Source of the DNA: Nonomuraea solani
GTDB lineage: Bacteria > Actinomycetota > Actinomycetes > Streptosporangiales > Streptosporangiaceae
Length of the DNA: 64,000 bases
Assembly (NCBI RefSeq): GCF_900108335.1
Contig: NZ_FNVT01000009.1
Location: 248,001-312,000 of the forward strand
Direction of reading: 5' to 3'
Below, in pieces: positions 17,571 to 27,867 of this stretch (positions are counted from its first letter, which is position 1; each line of letters begins with the position of its first letter). The position numbers were made by a program, and so were the translations under genes. A model generated the notes under the pieces. That model searched no databases. It worked only from the letters and a program-made list of their open reading frames with translations, and was not told the DNA's origin.

Positions 17571-18959
17571 TCACGTGCCGTCGATCAGCCGTATGGCGAG
17601 GTCCGGGCTGAACGTTCCGGCGGGCACGTTCGGCGCGATGCCGCAGTTGCCGTCCGAGTCGCCCGGGACCTTGACCCAGAGCAGCATCTCGGCGCCGCCG
17701 CCGACCTGCGTCGTGGCGCCGAGCCTGCGACCCGACGGGTTGCACCATTCCCCGTTGGAGCCGTTGCCGTTGCGGCTGGTGTCGATCACGAACTTGGCGG
17801 TGCCGCCGAGCGCGGAGTTGATCGCGTCGCCGTACGTGGACGACTGGCCGGTCGTGTAGTAGTTGGAGACGTTGACCGAGAAGCCGCGGACGTTGGCCAC
17901 GCCCACGCTCCGCAGCCGGGAGGCCATGGTCGCCGGTGCGGTCCAGCCGGCGTTCCCGGCGTCGAGGTAGGCCCAGGCGTTGGCGGCCTTGCCGCGGAAC
18001 TGTTCCGTGGCGTAGGTCAGCATGCGGATACGTTCCTGCCGGGCCGTCTCGCTCATGCAGTCGAAGTCCCCGAGGGAGTCGGGCTCGATGACGACGACCG
18101 CAGGCCGGTCGCCGATGCCGGAGGCGAACGCGGAGATCCACGTCTTGTACGCCGCCTCGCTGCCGGCGCCGCCACCGGAGTGACCGCCGCACGCGTCGCG
18201 GCCGGGGATGTTGTATGCGACCAGGATCGGCAGCTTGTCGGCGCTGTCGGCGGCGCCGACGAAGCTGGAGACGGAGGCGGTGATGTCGCCGCTCCAGCTG
18301 CCGAACCACCGGGCCATCGGCTTGGAGGCGATCGAGGACTGGACGCGGGCCGCGCGGGAGTCGCCGGCGTTGTTGCGCGCCCAGACCGCGGGGTTGGAGT
18401 TGGGGTCGACATAGAAGCCGCTCGTCATGCCGATCGGCCCGGACCCCGGCGTCGTCGCCTCGGTGAGGGAGACGTTGTCGAGGTGGACGGTGTGCGCGGC
18501 GTTCTTACCGAGTTGGAACGACACCTGACCGGCCGCCGTGCTCAGGCTGGAGGTGAAGGGGAAGCTGAAGCGCTTGCTCGTCGTGGTGAGCGCGATCGTC
18601 CTCGTCAGGGTGTTGGTGTACGGGCTGTCGGCCAGTTGCACGGTGGTGACCGCGCTGACCGAGGCGGAGGCGACGGCGTCGAACGACAGCGTATAAGCCT
18701 TACCGCTGGTCAGGGTGATGTTGTTCTGAGCCACCATGGCGTCCCACGGGTTGGCCGTGCCACCGGCGACGTTGACGCGCAGCCTCCCGGTGTCCACCGC
18801 CATGGAGGTGTTGGACGAGCTCCACCACGGCGCGGTGCCGGTGCCGAAGGTGCCGTTGACCACCAGTTCGGTCGCGGCGGAGGCGGGTGTGGCGACGGCC
18901 ACCGACAGGGCGGTCACGGTCGCGGCCGTGACCGCGGCCAACCGGGTTAATACTCGCAT
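17571..18959 (-). CDS. Secreted GH6 cellulase with N-terminal CBM4-like module
   Basis: ATG 18959, preceded by AAAGGAAG, gives 462 residues. A Sec signal ends near ATPASA (residues 24-28). Residues 30-165 form a jelly-roll binding module (WWSSSNTSMAV, NPWDAMVAQNN, QVSFQLGKNA, VHLDNVSL) of the CBM4/9 type. Residues 175-462 are the GH6 catalytic domain, with IPGRDACGGHSGG (Asp255) and VVIEPDSLGDFDC (Asp294) matching the two active-site Asp motifs, and a WCNPSGRRLG and LWVKVPGDSDG end. GH6 enzymes invert beta-1,4-glucan bonds, mostly releasing cellobiose. It lies 29 bp downstream of the GH9 gene and is probably co-transcribed under the CebR-type operator at 21340. The frame stays open far upstream, but only as antisense to other genes. 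Confidence 0.92.
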   Translation of the reverse strand: MRVLTRLAAVTAATVTALSVAVATPASAATELVVNGTFGTGTAPWWSSSNTSMAVDTGRLRVNVAGGTANPWDAMVAQNNITLTSGKAYTLSFDAVASASVSAVTTVQLADSPYTNTLTRTIALTTTSKRFSFPFTSSLSTAAGQVSFQLGKNAAHTVHLDNVSLTEATTPGSGPIGMTSGFYVDPNSNPAVWARNNAGDSRAARVQSSIASKPMARWFGSWSGDITASVSSFVGAADSADKLPILVAYNIPGRDACGGHSGGGAGSEAAYKTWISAFASGIGDRPAVVVIEPDSLGDFDCMSETARQERIRMLTYATEQFRGKAANAWAYLDAGNAGWTAPATMASRLRSVGVANVRGFSVNVSNYYTTGQSSTYGDAINSALGGTAKFVIDTSRNGNGSNGEWCNPSGRRLGATTQVGGGAEMLLWVKVPGDSDGNCGIAPNVPAGTFSPDLAIRLIDGT

Positions 18960-18988
18960 GTACTGCTTCCTTTCTTCGGGATCCCCTG

Positions 18989-21178
18989 TCACAGGGAGTC
19001 GGTGAAAGCGGCGATCCAGGCAAGGGACGAGTTCCAGTTGATCGCCACCTCGTTGGTGGACCAGGAGCCGATGTCGTCGATGTAGCACTTGGCCGGTGCA
19101 CAGCCGGCGAGGTTGCGCTGGGCGACCGGGTCCTGGAGACCGGAATTCGGACCCCCGGCCAGGGAACCCGGGGCGGGGATGGGAAGGCTCGCGTCGATCT
19201 GGTGGGCCCAGAACCGGTGGTGCTGGTTGCGGCCGGCCCGCTCTCCGTATCCGGTGATGTAGGACTGGTTGAGCGCGTTGCGCCCGAGCAGGTAGTCCAT
19301 CGACTCCAGGACCGCTTCGCGGTAGCGGCGGCCGCGAGTGAGGTCGTAGGCCGTGGCCATGATCACTGCGCTGTTGGTCGTGGCGCTGGCCGAGCCCCAG
19401 ACGTACTTTCCGTCGGCCGGCAGGTAGGGGTTGGCGTAGCCCTGGGTGTACGTGTCGCGCACGTAGCCGTCGGCGACGGACAGCACCCGCTTGCGCGCGG
19501 CGGCGAACATGGCGGCCGGGAAACGGCCGGGCAGCCGGGCGACGGTCAGGTCGGCCAGCGCGCCGGTCGACTGCCAGGAGAACCCGTCGGCGGTCAGCTT
19601 CGTGGTGACGAAGGGCAGATAGGAGCGCTTGCCGGTGGTCGCGTACAGTTCGGCGGCGGCCCAGGAGAACTCGTCGGAGACGTCGGTGTCGTCGTAGGCG
19701 CCCCCGCCCTCGCCTCCGGGCGGGGCGTAGAGGCCGGGATGCGCACGGGCCGCCCGCCAAGCGGTCTCGGCGGCCTCGAGGCAACGCCGGGCGAACGCGC
19801 GGTCCCATACCTTCCAGATCCGGGCGCACTGGGCCCCCGCGGCGGCCAGGTTGAGCGTCGCGGCGGTGGAGGGCGGGTAGAGGTGGCGCGGCTGGGCGTC
19901 CAGGTGCGGGATCGTCGGGTGCCCGGTCCACGCGGCGTCGTGCGCCTTGTGGTGGACCAGGCCGCTGGCGGGCACCTGCATGCGGAGCAGGAACTCCACC
20001 TCCCAGCGCGCCTCGTCGAGCACGTCCGGGACGCCGTTGCCGGCCTCGGGGATACGCAGCAGGCCGTCGCGCGTCCCCTCTCGATCGCCCTGCCCGCGCG
20101 AGCGCTCGTAGAGGTCCATGAGCTGCCAGGCGGCGAGGGCGCCGTTCACCACGTACTTGCCGTGGTCGCCCGCGTCGTACCAGCCTCCGCGCACGTCCAG
20201 CGTGTGGTCGCAGGTGCCCGGCAGGCACGGGACGCGGGTGTCTCCCTGGTTCGGCGCGACGCCGAGGTGCCCGGCCGGTCTGGCGTAGGCGTCGCCGACG
20301 TACGCGGCCTCGATCGGGATGCCGCTGCGGTTGTGGTAGAAGTACGCCAGAGCGTCCCTGCGCAGGTCGTCGTACAGGTCGTCGCCGATATCGAACGGCA
20401 GGCTGACCTGGTCTCCGACCGCGAGCGTGTAACCGGTGCCCGCCTTGCGGACGGACGAGAAGTCGGCCACGTGGACGTGGTCGCCGGACATCGCGTCGGC
20501 ACCGTGCACCCGGGTGCGGCCCTGGGCCACGGCCGCGCCGCGGGTGTCGAGCAGCCGCCACGACAGCGGCCGCGTCCCGGGGTCGACGATCGTGGCGCGC
20601 TTGGGGCCCGAGGTCGCGTAGCCGTGCTGGTTGACCCGCACCGGCGAGCCCAGGTCCCGGACGCCGCCGGGCGGGAGCACTCCCCCGACCAGGGAGATCT
20701 CGTCCAGGCACAGCGTGTACGGCTCCGTGGCGCCGCCCATCTGGAAGCTCACCTGTCCGTGGGAGTCCGAGACGTTCGACGTCGCGGTGTACTCGAACGT
20801 ACGCGGCGTGGCCGTCAGCTCGGGCCGTTGGTCCAGGGGGGTGGTGTGCGGTGGGCCGGCGAGCTGGACGGTGGTGCGGATGGTGACGTCGCGGCTGGCG
20901 GAGGCGGTGAAGCGGAGCGTGTAGGACTGGCCGTCCTCCAGCGGGACGTCGTTCTGACCGATCATGGAGTCCCACGGGTTCGTGGTCCCGGCCGGGACGT
21001 CGGCGCACAGCCGGCCCGATTCGACGCGTGACGGGGTGTTCTGACTGCTCCACCAAGGGTCTCTGCCGCTGTCGAAACCGCCGTTCAGGAGTCTTTCGTA
21101 GGAGTCGGCGTGCGCGGGGGCCGCGAGGCCGGCGAGGAGGAGGACACAGGCTGCGGACAGCCTGAGTGTGGCGGGCAT
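18989..21178 (-). CDS. Secreted GH9 cellulase with CBM4-like and Ig-like modules
   Basis: ATG 21178 with AAAGG upstream gives 729 residues; the longer frame to 21268 would cover the promoter. Signal peptide ends near PAHADS. Residues 26-165 are a CBM4-like module clearly related to that of the GH6 enzyme. Residues about 175-265 are the CelD N-terminal Ig-like domain (VRVNQHGYATSGPKRA). GH9 catalytic region follows, with GGWYDAGDHGKYV near residues 331-343 supplying the base Asp pair, YGERAGRNQHHRFWAH and SWSTNEVAINWN carrying the conserved His and acid Glu. It should cut cellulose internally or processively, feeding the cebEFG uptake system encoded divergently. First gene of a two-gene cellulase operon. 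Confidence 0.92.
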   Translation of the reverse strand: MPATLRLSAACVLLLAGLAAPAHADSYERLLNGGFDSGRDPWWSSQNTPSRVESGRLCADVPAGTTNPWDSMIGQNDVPLEDGQSYTLRFTASASRDVTIRTTVQLAGPPHTTPLDQRPELTATPRTFEYTATSNVSDSHGQVSFQMGGATEPYTLCLDEISLVGGVLPPGGVRDLGSPVRVNQHGYATSGPKRATIVDPGTRPLSWRLLDTRGAAVAQGRTRVHGADAMSGDHVHVADFSSVRKAGTGYTLAVGDQVSLPFDIGDDLYDDLRRDALAYFYHNRSGIPIEAAYVGDAYARPAGHLGVAPNQGDTRVPCLPGTCDHTLDVRGGWYDAGDHGKYVVNGALAAWQLMDLYERSRGQGDREGTRDGLLRIPEAGNGVPDVLDEARWEVEFLLRMQVPASGLVHHKAHDAAWTGHPTIPHLDAQPRHLYPPSTAATLNLAAAGAQCARIWKVWDRAFARRCLEAAETAWRAARAHPGLYAPPGGEGGGAYDDTDVSDEFSWAAAELYATTGKRSYLPFVTTKLTADGFSWQSTGALADLTVARLPGRFPAAMFAAARKRVLSVADGYVRDTYTQGYANPYLPADGKYVWGSASATTNSAVIMATAYDLTRGRRYREAVLESMDYLLGRNALNQSYITGYGERAGRNQHHRFWAHQIDASLPIPAPGSLAGGPNSGLQDPVAQRNLAGCAPAKCYIDDIGSWSTNEVAINWNSSLAWIAAFTDSL

Positions 21179-21238
21179 ACCGGGACCTTTCAGGTCGCTG
21201 GACAGATCGTCCCCGGCACACCGCGGCGTCAGTGCCGA

Positions 21239-21268
21239 ATCCTGTGCCAGGCCGCCGCGAGCTGTCAA
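21239..21268 (-). promoter_or_regulatory. Probable promoter of the cellulase operon
   Basis: On the minus strand TTGACA (21268-21263) is followed after 18 bases by CAGGAT (21244-21239), about 60 bp before the GH9 ATG. The -35 box is perfect, the -10 box matches at three positions. Confidence 0.45.
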
Positions 21269-21339
21269 CCGTTTCGCAGAGATTGAACCTTGCTCTCTCC
21301 GTCCTCTTCTCAGAGGTGCGACAATCCCCTAACATCTGC

Positions 21340-21353
21340 TGGGAGCGCTCCCA
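21340..21353. promoter_or_regulatory. CebR-type operator, perfect palindrome
   Basis: TGGGAGCGCTCCCA is identical to the consensus CebR/CelR operator that controls cellulase and cellobiose-uptake genes in actinomycetes (established for Streptomyces and Thermobifida). It lies between the divergent GH9 and cebE-like genes and could control both; cellobiose would relieve repression. Confidence 0.9.
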
Positions 21354-21442
21354 AAAATGCACGGAAAAAGGCTCTGGTACACCGGCACAATCCGCGGCGT
21401 CAACGCAGGTAGTTGAGTGTATCGAGCAGTTCCACCCCCCTC

Positions 21443-21456
21443 TGGAACCGCTCCCG
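21443..21456. promoter_or_regulatory. Second, degenerate CebR-type operator
   Basis: TGGAACCGCTCCCG matches the CebR consensus at 11 of 14 positions and lies 18 bp before the binding-protein start. It may act as an auxiliary site with the perfect one 90 bp upstream. Confidence 0.45.
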
Positions 21457-21473
21457 GAAACAGGGAGAATGAC

Positions 21474-22757
21474 ATGACGACAAGGCTGGCGCGGCCGCTG
21501 ATCGCCGTCGCCCTCACCGGCCTGCTCGCGGCGTGCGGCGCTGGCGCACAGGCACCGGACACCGCGACGCCGGGAAAGACCACTCTGGTGGTCAAGACCT
21601 TCAGCGAGTTCGGCTACGAGGAGCTCTACAAGCAGTACGAGGCCGCTCACCCCGGAATAACGATCAAGCAGGAGAGCATCGCCCAGCTCGGCGACTACCT
21701 GCCCAAGCTGCAGCAGTGGATGGCCTCGGGCAGCGGAGCCGGAGACGTGGTCGCGCTGGAGGAGGGCATCCTCATCCAGTTCATGGCCAGACCCGAGCAG
21801 TTCGTGAACCTGCTCGACCACGGAGCCGGATCGCTGAAGGGCGATTTCCTGGAATGGAAGTGGAAGCAGGCACTCACGAGCGACGGGTCCAAACTCGTCG
21901 GGCTCGGCACCGACGTCGGCGCGCAGGGCATGTGCTACCGGACGGACCTGCTGGCCAAGGCCGGGCTGCCCACCGATCGGGAGAAGGTCGGTGAGCTCTG
22001 GCCGACCTGGGACGCCTACCTCGCCACCGGACAGAAGTTCGCCCAGGCCAAGACGGGAGCGCACTTCTTCGACTCGGCCGGCGGCATCTATCAGAACATC
22101 CTGATGCAGCAGGGCGACCACACCTACTACGACACCTCCAACAAACTGGTGATCGACACCAATCCCGCGGTGAAGGCGTCCTGGGACCAGGCGGTCACGA
22201 TGGTCCAGGGTGGCCTGTCGGCGAATCTCGCGCAGTGGAGCCCGCAGTGGAACGCCGGGTTCAAGAAGGGCACCTTCGCCACCATCCCGTGCCCGTCCTG
22301 GATGCTCGGCGTCATTGAGGAGCAGGCGGGGCCGGAGAACGCCGGCAAGTGGGACGTGGCGCGCGTGCCGGGCGACGGAGCCGTTCGCGGTGGCTCGTTC
22401 CTGGCGGTGCCGACGCAGAGCAAGCACCAGAAGGAGGCGGCCGAGCTGGTGAAGTTCCTCACCAGCCCGAAGGGGCAGATCGCGGCGTTCAAGGCCAAGA
22501 GCAACTTCCCCTCGTCGCCGCAGGCCATCGACGACCCGGCGGTGCAGGGCTTCGTCAACGACTACTTCAACAACGCTCCCGTCGGGAAGATCTTCGGAGC
22601 GAGCGCGAAGGCGCTCAAGCCGGTCTACCTGGGGCCGGACAACAACCCGGTCGGTGACCGCGTCGGCAACGCGCTGATGGCCGTCGAGCAGGGCAAGCTC
22701 CAGCCGGCCGAGGCGTGGACCAAGGCCGTCGAGGACGCCAAGCGTGCTGCGAAGTAG
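21474..22757 (+). CDS. cebE: Cellobiose/cello-oligosaccharide ABC transporter binding lipoprotein
   Basis: ATG 21474, with AGGGAGAA upstream, gives 427 residues. The N-terminus has a lipobox (LTGLLAACG), so it is a lipid-anchored extracellular protein. The body is a type 1 family solute-binding protein (TTLVVKTFSEFGYEEL; AAHPGITIKQESIAQLGDYL; CPSWMLGVIEEQ; GGSFLAVPTQSKHQKEA). Order and neighbours (two permeases, GH1 beta-glucosidase, LacI regulators with CebR operators, cellulases next door) match the cebEFG-bglC locus of Streptomyces. Symbol is by context; substrate most likely cellobiose or cellotriose. It overlaps the next gene by 14 bp. Confidence 0.88.
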   Translation: MTTRLARPLIAVALTGLLAACGAGAQAPDTATPGKTTLVVKTFSEFGYEELYKQYEAAHPGITIKQESIAQLGDYLPKLQQWMASGSGAGDVVALEEGILIQFMARPEQFVNLLDHGAGSLKGDFLEWKWKQALTSDGSKLVGLGTDVGAQGMCYRTDLLAKAGLPTDREKVGELWPTWDAYLATGQKFAQAKTGAHFFDSAGGIYQNILMQQGDHTYYDTSNKLVIDTNPAVKASWDQAVTMVQGGLSANLAQWSPQWNAGFKKGTFATIPCPSWMLGVIEEQAGPENAGKWDVARVPGDGAVRGGSFLAVPTQSKHQKEAAELVKFLTSPKGQIAAFKAKSNFPSSPQAIDDPAVQGFVNDYFNNAPVGKIFGASAKALKPVYLGPDNNPVGDRVGNALMAVEQGKLQPAEAWTKAVEDAKRAAK

Positions 22758-23682
22758 CCACCTGTCATCCGCCGCGCACGCGAGGTCGCGGGCGGGGCTG
22801 CGGTCCCGCCTCGACCTGGTGGGCTCGCCCTACCTGTTCGTGGCGCCGTTCTTCGTGATCTTCGGGGTCTTCGGGCTCTTCCCGTTGCTGTACACCGCCT
22901 GGGTCTCGCTGCACGACTGGGACCTGGCGGGGGACGCGGGGTTCGTCGGGCTGGCGAACTACGCGGATCTGTTCGCCGACCCCGACTTCTGGAACGCGGT
23001 CGTCAACACCCTCGGCATGTTCGTGCTGGCCACGGTGCCCCAGTTGCTCCTGGCGCTGGTCGTGGCGAGCCTGCTCAACCAGCGGCTGCGTGCGCTGATG
23101 CTCTTCCGGATGGGAGTGCTCGCGCCGATCGTCACCTCGGTGGCGGCCGTGGCCATCGTGTTCAGCCAGATCTTCGACCGCGACGCCGGCATGGCCAACG
23201 GCCTGCTCGCCTTGCTGGGCGTGGAACCGATCGACTGGCGGGCGGACAAGTGGTCGTCCTGGCTGGCGATCTCGGTGATGGTCGATTGGCGATGGACCGG
23301 CTACAACGCGCTGATCTTCCTGGCCGCGATGCAGTCGGTGCCACGGGAGCTGTACGAGGCGGCGGCCATCGACGGCGCGTCCAAGGTCAGGCAGTTCTGG
23401 GGCATCACGGTGCCGCTGATCCGGCCGGCGATCCTGTTCGCGGTGATCATCTCGACCATCGGCGGCATGCAGCTGTTCACCGAGCCGCTCATCTTCGGCC
23501 AGGGCGGCTACGCCATCTCCGGCGGCAGCCTGCGGCAGTTCCAGACCGTGGCCATGTACATGTTCGAGAAGGCCTTCCGGGACTTCGACTACGGCTATGG
23601 CTCGGCCATCGCCTGGATGATCTTCCTGCTCATCGTGGTCTTCGCCCTGGTCAACTTCCTGCTCACGCGGAGGGCGAGATAG
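22744..23682 (+). CDS. cebF: ABC transporter permease, first of pair
   Basis: The 312-residue multipass protein has about six transmembrane helices and the permease EAA loop YEAAAIDGASKVRQFWGITV before PLIRPAILFA, which docks to the ATPase. It starts inside the 3' end of cebE (14-bp overlap), showing translational coupling. The N-terminal arm (SRAGLRSRLDLVGSPYLFVA) is typical of MalF/CebF-type subunits. No ATPase gene lies in this operon; in Streptomyces the shared MsiK ATPase, encoded elsewhere, energises CebEFG, and the same is likely here. Confidence 0.88.
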   Translation: MLRSSHLSSAAHARSRAGLRSRLDLVGSPYLFVAPFFVIFGVFGLFPLLYTAWVSLHDWDLAGDAGFVGLANYADLFADPDFWNAVVNTLGMFVLATVPQLLLALVVASLLNQRLRALMLFRMGVLAPIVTSVAAVAIVFSQIFDRDAGMANGLLALLGVEPIDWRADKWSSWLAISVMVDWRWTGYNALIFLAAMQSVPRELYEAAAIDGASKVRQFWGITVPLIRPAILFAVIISTIGGMQLFTEPLIFGQGGYAISGGSLRQFQTVAMYMFEKAFRDFDYGYGSAIAWMIFLLIVVFALVNFLLTRRAR

Positions 23683-23684
23683 CC

Positions 23685-24502
23685 GTGCGAACCTCAGGCC
23701 CTCTGGTCTACCTCACCCTGCTGGCGGCGATCGCGCTGTCGGTCTTCCCGCTCTACTGGCTGTTCGTCGTGGCCACCCGGGCCAACGACGTCGTCGGCGA
23801 CTGGCCACCGCCGCTCACCCCCGGCGGCAACCTGGGCGAGAACGTCACACGGCTCTTCGCGGCCGAGGACGCCAACTTCCTGCTGGGGATGGTCAACTCC
23901 GCGATCGCCTCCGTCACCGTGACCGTGTCGGTGGTGTTCTTCAGCTCACTGGCCGGCTTCGCGTTCGCCAAGCTGCGCTTCCGCGGCAGGAACGCGCTGC
24001 TGCTCGTCATCCTGGCCACGATGATGATCCCGGTCCAGATGGGCATCATCCCCCTCTACATGATCATGGTGGAGCTCGGCTGGCAGAACCGGCTGCAGGC
24101 GGTCGTCGTGCCGTTCCTGGTCTCGGCGTTCGGTGTCTTCCTGATGCGGCAGTACGCCGAGCGGGCCGTCCCCGACGAGCTGGTCGAGGCGGCGCGGGTG
24201 GACGGCTGCTCGACCTTCGGCATCTTCTGGAAGGTCGTGCTGCCCGCTCTCCGTCCGGGTGCCGCCGTGCTGGGGCTGTTCACCTTCATGGGCACCTGGA
24301 ACGAGTTCCTGTGGCCGCTGGCCGTTCTGGAGGCCGACAACCCGACCGTCCAGTTCTCGCTCAGCCAGTTGTCCAGCACGTACTACACCGATTACACGCT
24401 CATGTTCTCCGGGACGCTGATCGCCACGCTCCCGCTGCTGTTCGTCTTCATCGCGTTCGGCCGCCAGATCATCGGCGGCATCATGGAAGGAGCCGTCAAG
24501 GC

Positions 24503-24506
<4 letters not shown>
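23685..24506 (+). CDS. cebG: ABC transporter permease, second of pair
   Basis: GTG 23685, 2 bp after the cebF stop, starts a 273-residue protein (VRTSGPLVYLTLLAAIALSV). It has about six membrane helices and the EAA loop VEAARVDGCSTFGIFWKVVL followed by PALRPG, as in MalG/CebG subunits. The frame is open from 23250, but the extra part only shadows cebF. It overlaps the downstream beta-glucosidase by 4 bp. Together with CebF it forms the membrane channel for the binding lipoprotein. Confidence 0.88.
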
Positions 24507-25833
<1,327 letters not shown>

Positions 25834-25837
<4 letters not shown>

Positions 25838-26826
25838 GACCCACGATCGAGGAGGTGGCCGCGCACGCGGGGGTCGGCAGGAGCACGGTCTCCCGCGTGC
25901 TCAACGACTCCTCCAAGGTGCGCCCGAAGACCAGGCTCACCGTGCAGAAGGCCATCGAGGAGTTGTCCTACACCCCCAACCGGGCCGCGCGTTCGCTGGT
26001 CACCCGGCGCACGGACACGATCGCGCTGGTGATCTCCGAGTCACCCGAGCGGGTGTTCAGCGACCCGTTCTTCGCGGGCGTCGTCCGTGGCATCTCGGCG
26101 CAGCTCACGTCGTCCGGCAAGCAGTTGCTGATGACCATGGCCAGGTCGAGCGGCGAGCGGTCGTCCTTGGAGTCCTATCTCGGGGGCGGCCACGTGGACG
26201 GGGTCCTGCTGCTCTCGCTGCACCACGAGGATCCGCTCCCGTCCCGCCTGGGGAGGCTCGGCGTCCCGGCGGTGCTGGGCGGCAGGCCGCTCGATCCCGC
26301 TCTCGCCGCTCATGTCGTGGACGTGGACAACCAGGCGGGGGCGTACCTGGCGGTGCGGCACCTGATCGAGCGGGGACGGCGCCGGATCGCGACCATCACG
26401 GGGCCGATGGACATGCTCGTCAGCGTCCACCGGCTGGGGGGCTACCGTGACGGCCTGACCGCCTCCGGGATCGAGGAGAGTTCCGATCTCGTGGCGGGCG
26501 GGGACTTCGGCGAGCGCAGCGGTGCCGTCGCCATGCGGGCGCTGCTGGCCCGCAGGCCCGACCTGGACGCGGTCTTCGCCGCCTCCGACCTGATGGCCCT
26601 GGGCGCGCTGTGGGTGCTGCGCGAGGCGGGCCGCGCCGACGTGGCCGTCGTGGGCTTCGACGACTCGCCCCTCGCCGAACAGGCCGGGCTCACCTCGGTC
26701 CATCAGCCGGTCGAGGACATGGGCCGGGAGATGGTCCGCCTGCTGCTCATGCTGATCGGCGGCGGAACACCGAGCCGATCCATCCTCGTCCTCACCCCAC
26801 ACCTCGCGAAAAGGGAGACTTCATGA
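25834..26826 (+). CDS. LacI family regulator, cellobiose operon (CebR/CelR-like)
   Basis: GTG 25834 overlaps the GH1 stop by 4 bp. The 330-residue protein starts VRPTIEEVAAHAGVGRSTVS with a LacI helix-turn-helix and hinge (RAARSLVTRR), then a periplasmic-binding-like ligand domain (VDVDNQAGAYLAVRHL; RIATITGPMDMLVS; AVVGFDDSPLAEQ). It lies inside the operon controlled by CebR-type operators, so it may itself be the repressor. A related LacI gene lies 1 kb downstream, and which of the two binds the operators cannot be decided from sequence. Both probably derive from one ancestor. Confidence 0.88.
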
Positions 26827-27785
26827 AATTTCGTCATCTTGGGCGCAGCGGGCTCATGGTCAGCGAGATCGCCTACGGCAACTGGCTCACCGAGGACACC
26901 GTCGAACCCTGCGTGCACGCCGCCCTCGACGCCGGGATCACCACGTTCGACACCGCGGACGCCTATGCCGAGACCCGCGCCGAGGAGGCGCTCGGCCAGG
27001 CGCTACGGGGGGTTCGCCGGGAATCGGTGGAGATCCTCACCAAGATCTACTGGCCCACCGGCCCCGGCCCCAACGACCGCGGCCTGTCCCGCAAGCACAT
27101 CATGCGCTCGATCGACGGCTCGCTACGCCGTCTCGGCACCGACTACGTGGATCTCTACCAGGCGCACCGCTACGACTACGCCACCCCGCTGGAGGAGACC
27201 CTGCGGGCCTTCGACGACCTGGTGCGAAGCGGCAAGGTCCTGTACGTCGGCGTCTCCGACTGGACCGCGGAGCAGATCGCCGGCGCGCTGCGGATCGCCG
27301 ACGACCTGGGCCTGGACCGGATCGTGTGCAACCAGCCGCAGTACAACATGCTCCGCAGGGTCATCGAGCCGGAGATCCTGCCGCTGTGCGCCAAGGAAGG
27401 TCTCGGCCAGCTCGTCTACCAGCCGATGGCCCAGGGCGTCCTGGCCGGGCGCTACTCCCCCGGCCAGGCGCCGCCCGCCGAGGCGCGCAGAGAGTTCGTG
27501 GACCGCCTGCTCACCGACGACGTCCTGACGCGCGTGGAGCGGCTCCGCCCGATCGCTGCGGACCTCGGGCTGACCATGGCGCAACTGGCGATCGCCTGGG
27601 TGCTGCGCGGCCCCGGGGTCTCGGCCGCGATCGTCGGCGGCTCGCGGCCCGAGCAGGTGCGCGACAGCGCGGCGGCCTCCGGGGTTACCCTCGGAGACGA
27701 CGTGCTCAGCGCGATCGACGAGATCTTGGGCGACATGGTGGAACGGGTGGCCGACGGGCCGTTCAGCCCGCTCACCAGACCCTGA
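26823..27785 (+). CDS. Aldo/keto reductase
   Basis: ATG 26823 overlaps the LacI stop by 4 bp; 320 residues. It has the AKR (beta/alpha)8 signature with FDTADAYAETRAEEALGQAL near residues 42-62 (Asp and Tyr of the tetrad), ILTKIYW (Lys) and LYQAHRYD (His), and the C-terminal NADPH-binding AAIVGGSRPEQV. It resembles the KvAP/YghZ-like branch (FRHLGRSGLMVSEIAYGNWL). Last gene of the cellobiose operon, so it may reduce a sugar aldehyde or ketone arising from cello-oligosaccharides. Substrate is not readable from the sequence. Confidence 0.88.
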   Translation: MKFRHLGRSGLMVSEIAYGNWLTEDTVEPCVHAALDAGITTFDTADAYAETRAEEALGQALRGVRRESVEILTKIYWPTGPGPNDRGLSRKHIMRSIDGSLRRLGTDYVDLYQAHRYDYATPLEETLRAFDDLVRSGKVLYVGVSDWTAEQIAGALRIADDLGLDRIVCNQPQYNMLRRVIEPEILPLCAKEGLGQLVYQPMAQGVLAGRYSPGQAPPAEARREFVDRLLTDDVLTRVERLRPIAADLGLTMAQLAIAWVLRGPGVSAAIVGGSRPEQVRDSAAASGVTLGDDVLSAIDEILGDMVERVADGPFSPLTRP

Positions 27786-27792
27786 TCGCGAC

Positions 27793-27806
27793 TGGGAGCG
27801 GTCACA
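27793..27806. promoter_or_regulatory. Half-conserved CebR-type operator
   Basis: TGGGAGCGGTCACA keeps the left half of the CebR palindrome; the right half is degenerate. It is 45 bp from a better site and could be an auxiliary operator. Confidence 0.35.
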
Positions 27807-27850
27807 GCAAGCAAGCCTGATACGCTCCGCATGACCAGCGGACACACACT

Positions 27851-27864
27851 TGGGAGCGCTCCTA
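27851..27864. promoter_or_regulatory. CebR-type operator at the second LacI gene
   Basis: TGGGAGCGCTCCTA differs from the consensus palindrome at one base and ends 3 bp before the ATG. Protein bound here would block initiation, so the gene is probably autoregulated or controlled by its paralog. Confidence 0.8.
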
Positions 27865-27867
27865 AAA

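Noticed and set aside
17571..22427. A 1618-codon minus-strand open frame
   Set aside because: Only the last 462 codons are the GH6 gene. The rest is out of frame with the GH9 gene and antisense to cebE, with low-complexity Arg/Ala/Pro sequence, as expected in high-GC DNA.
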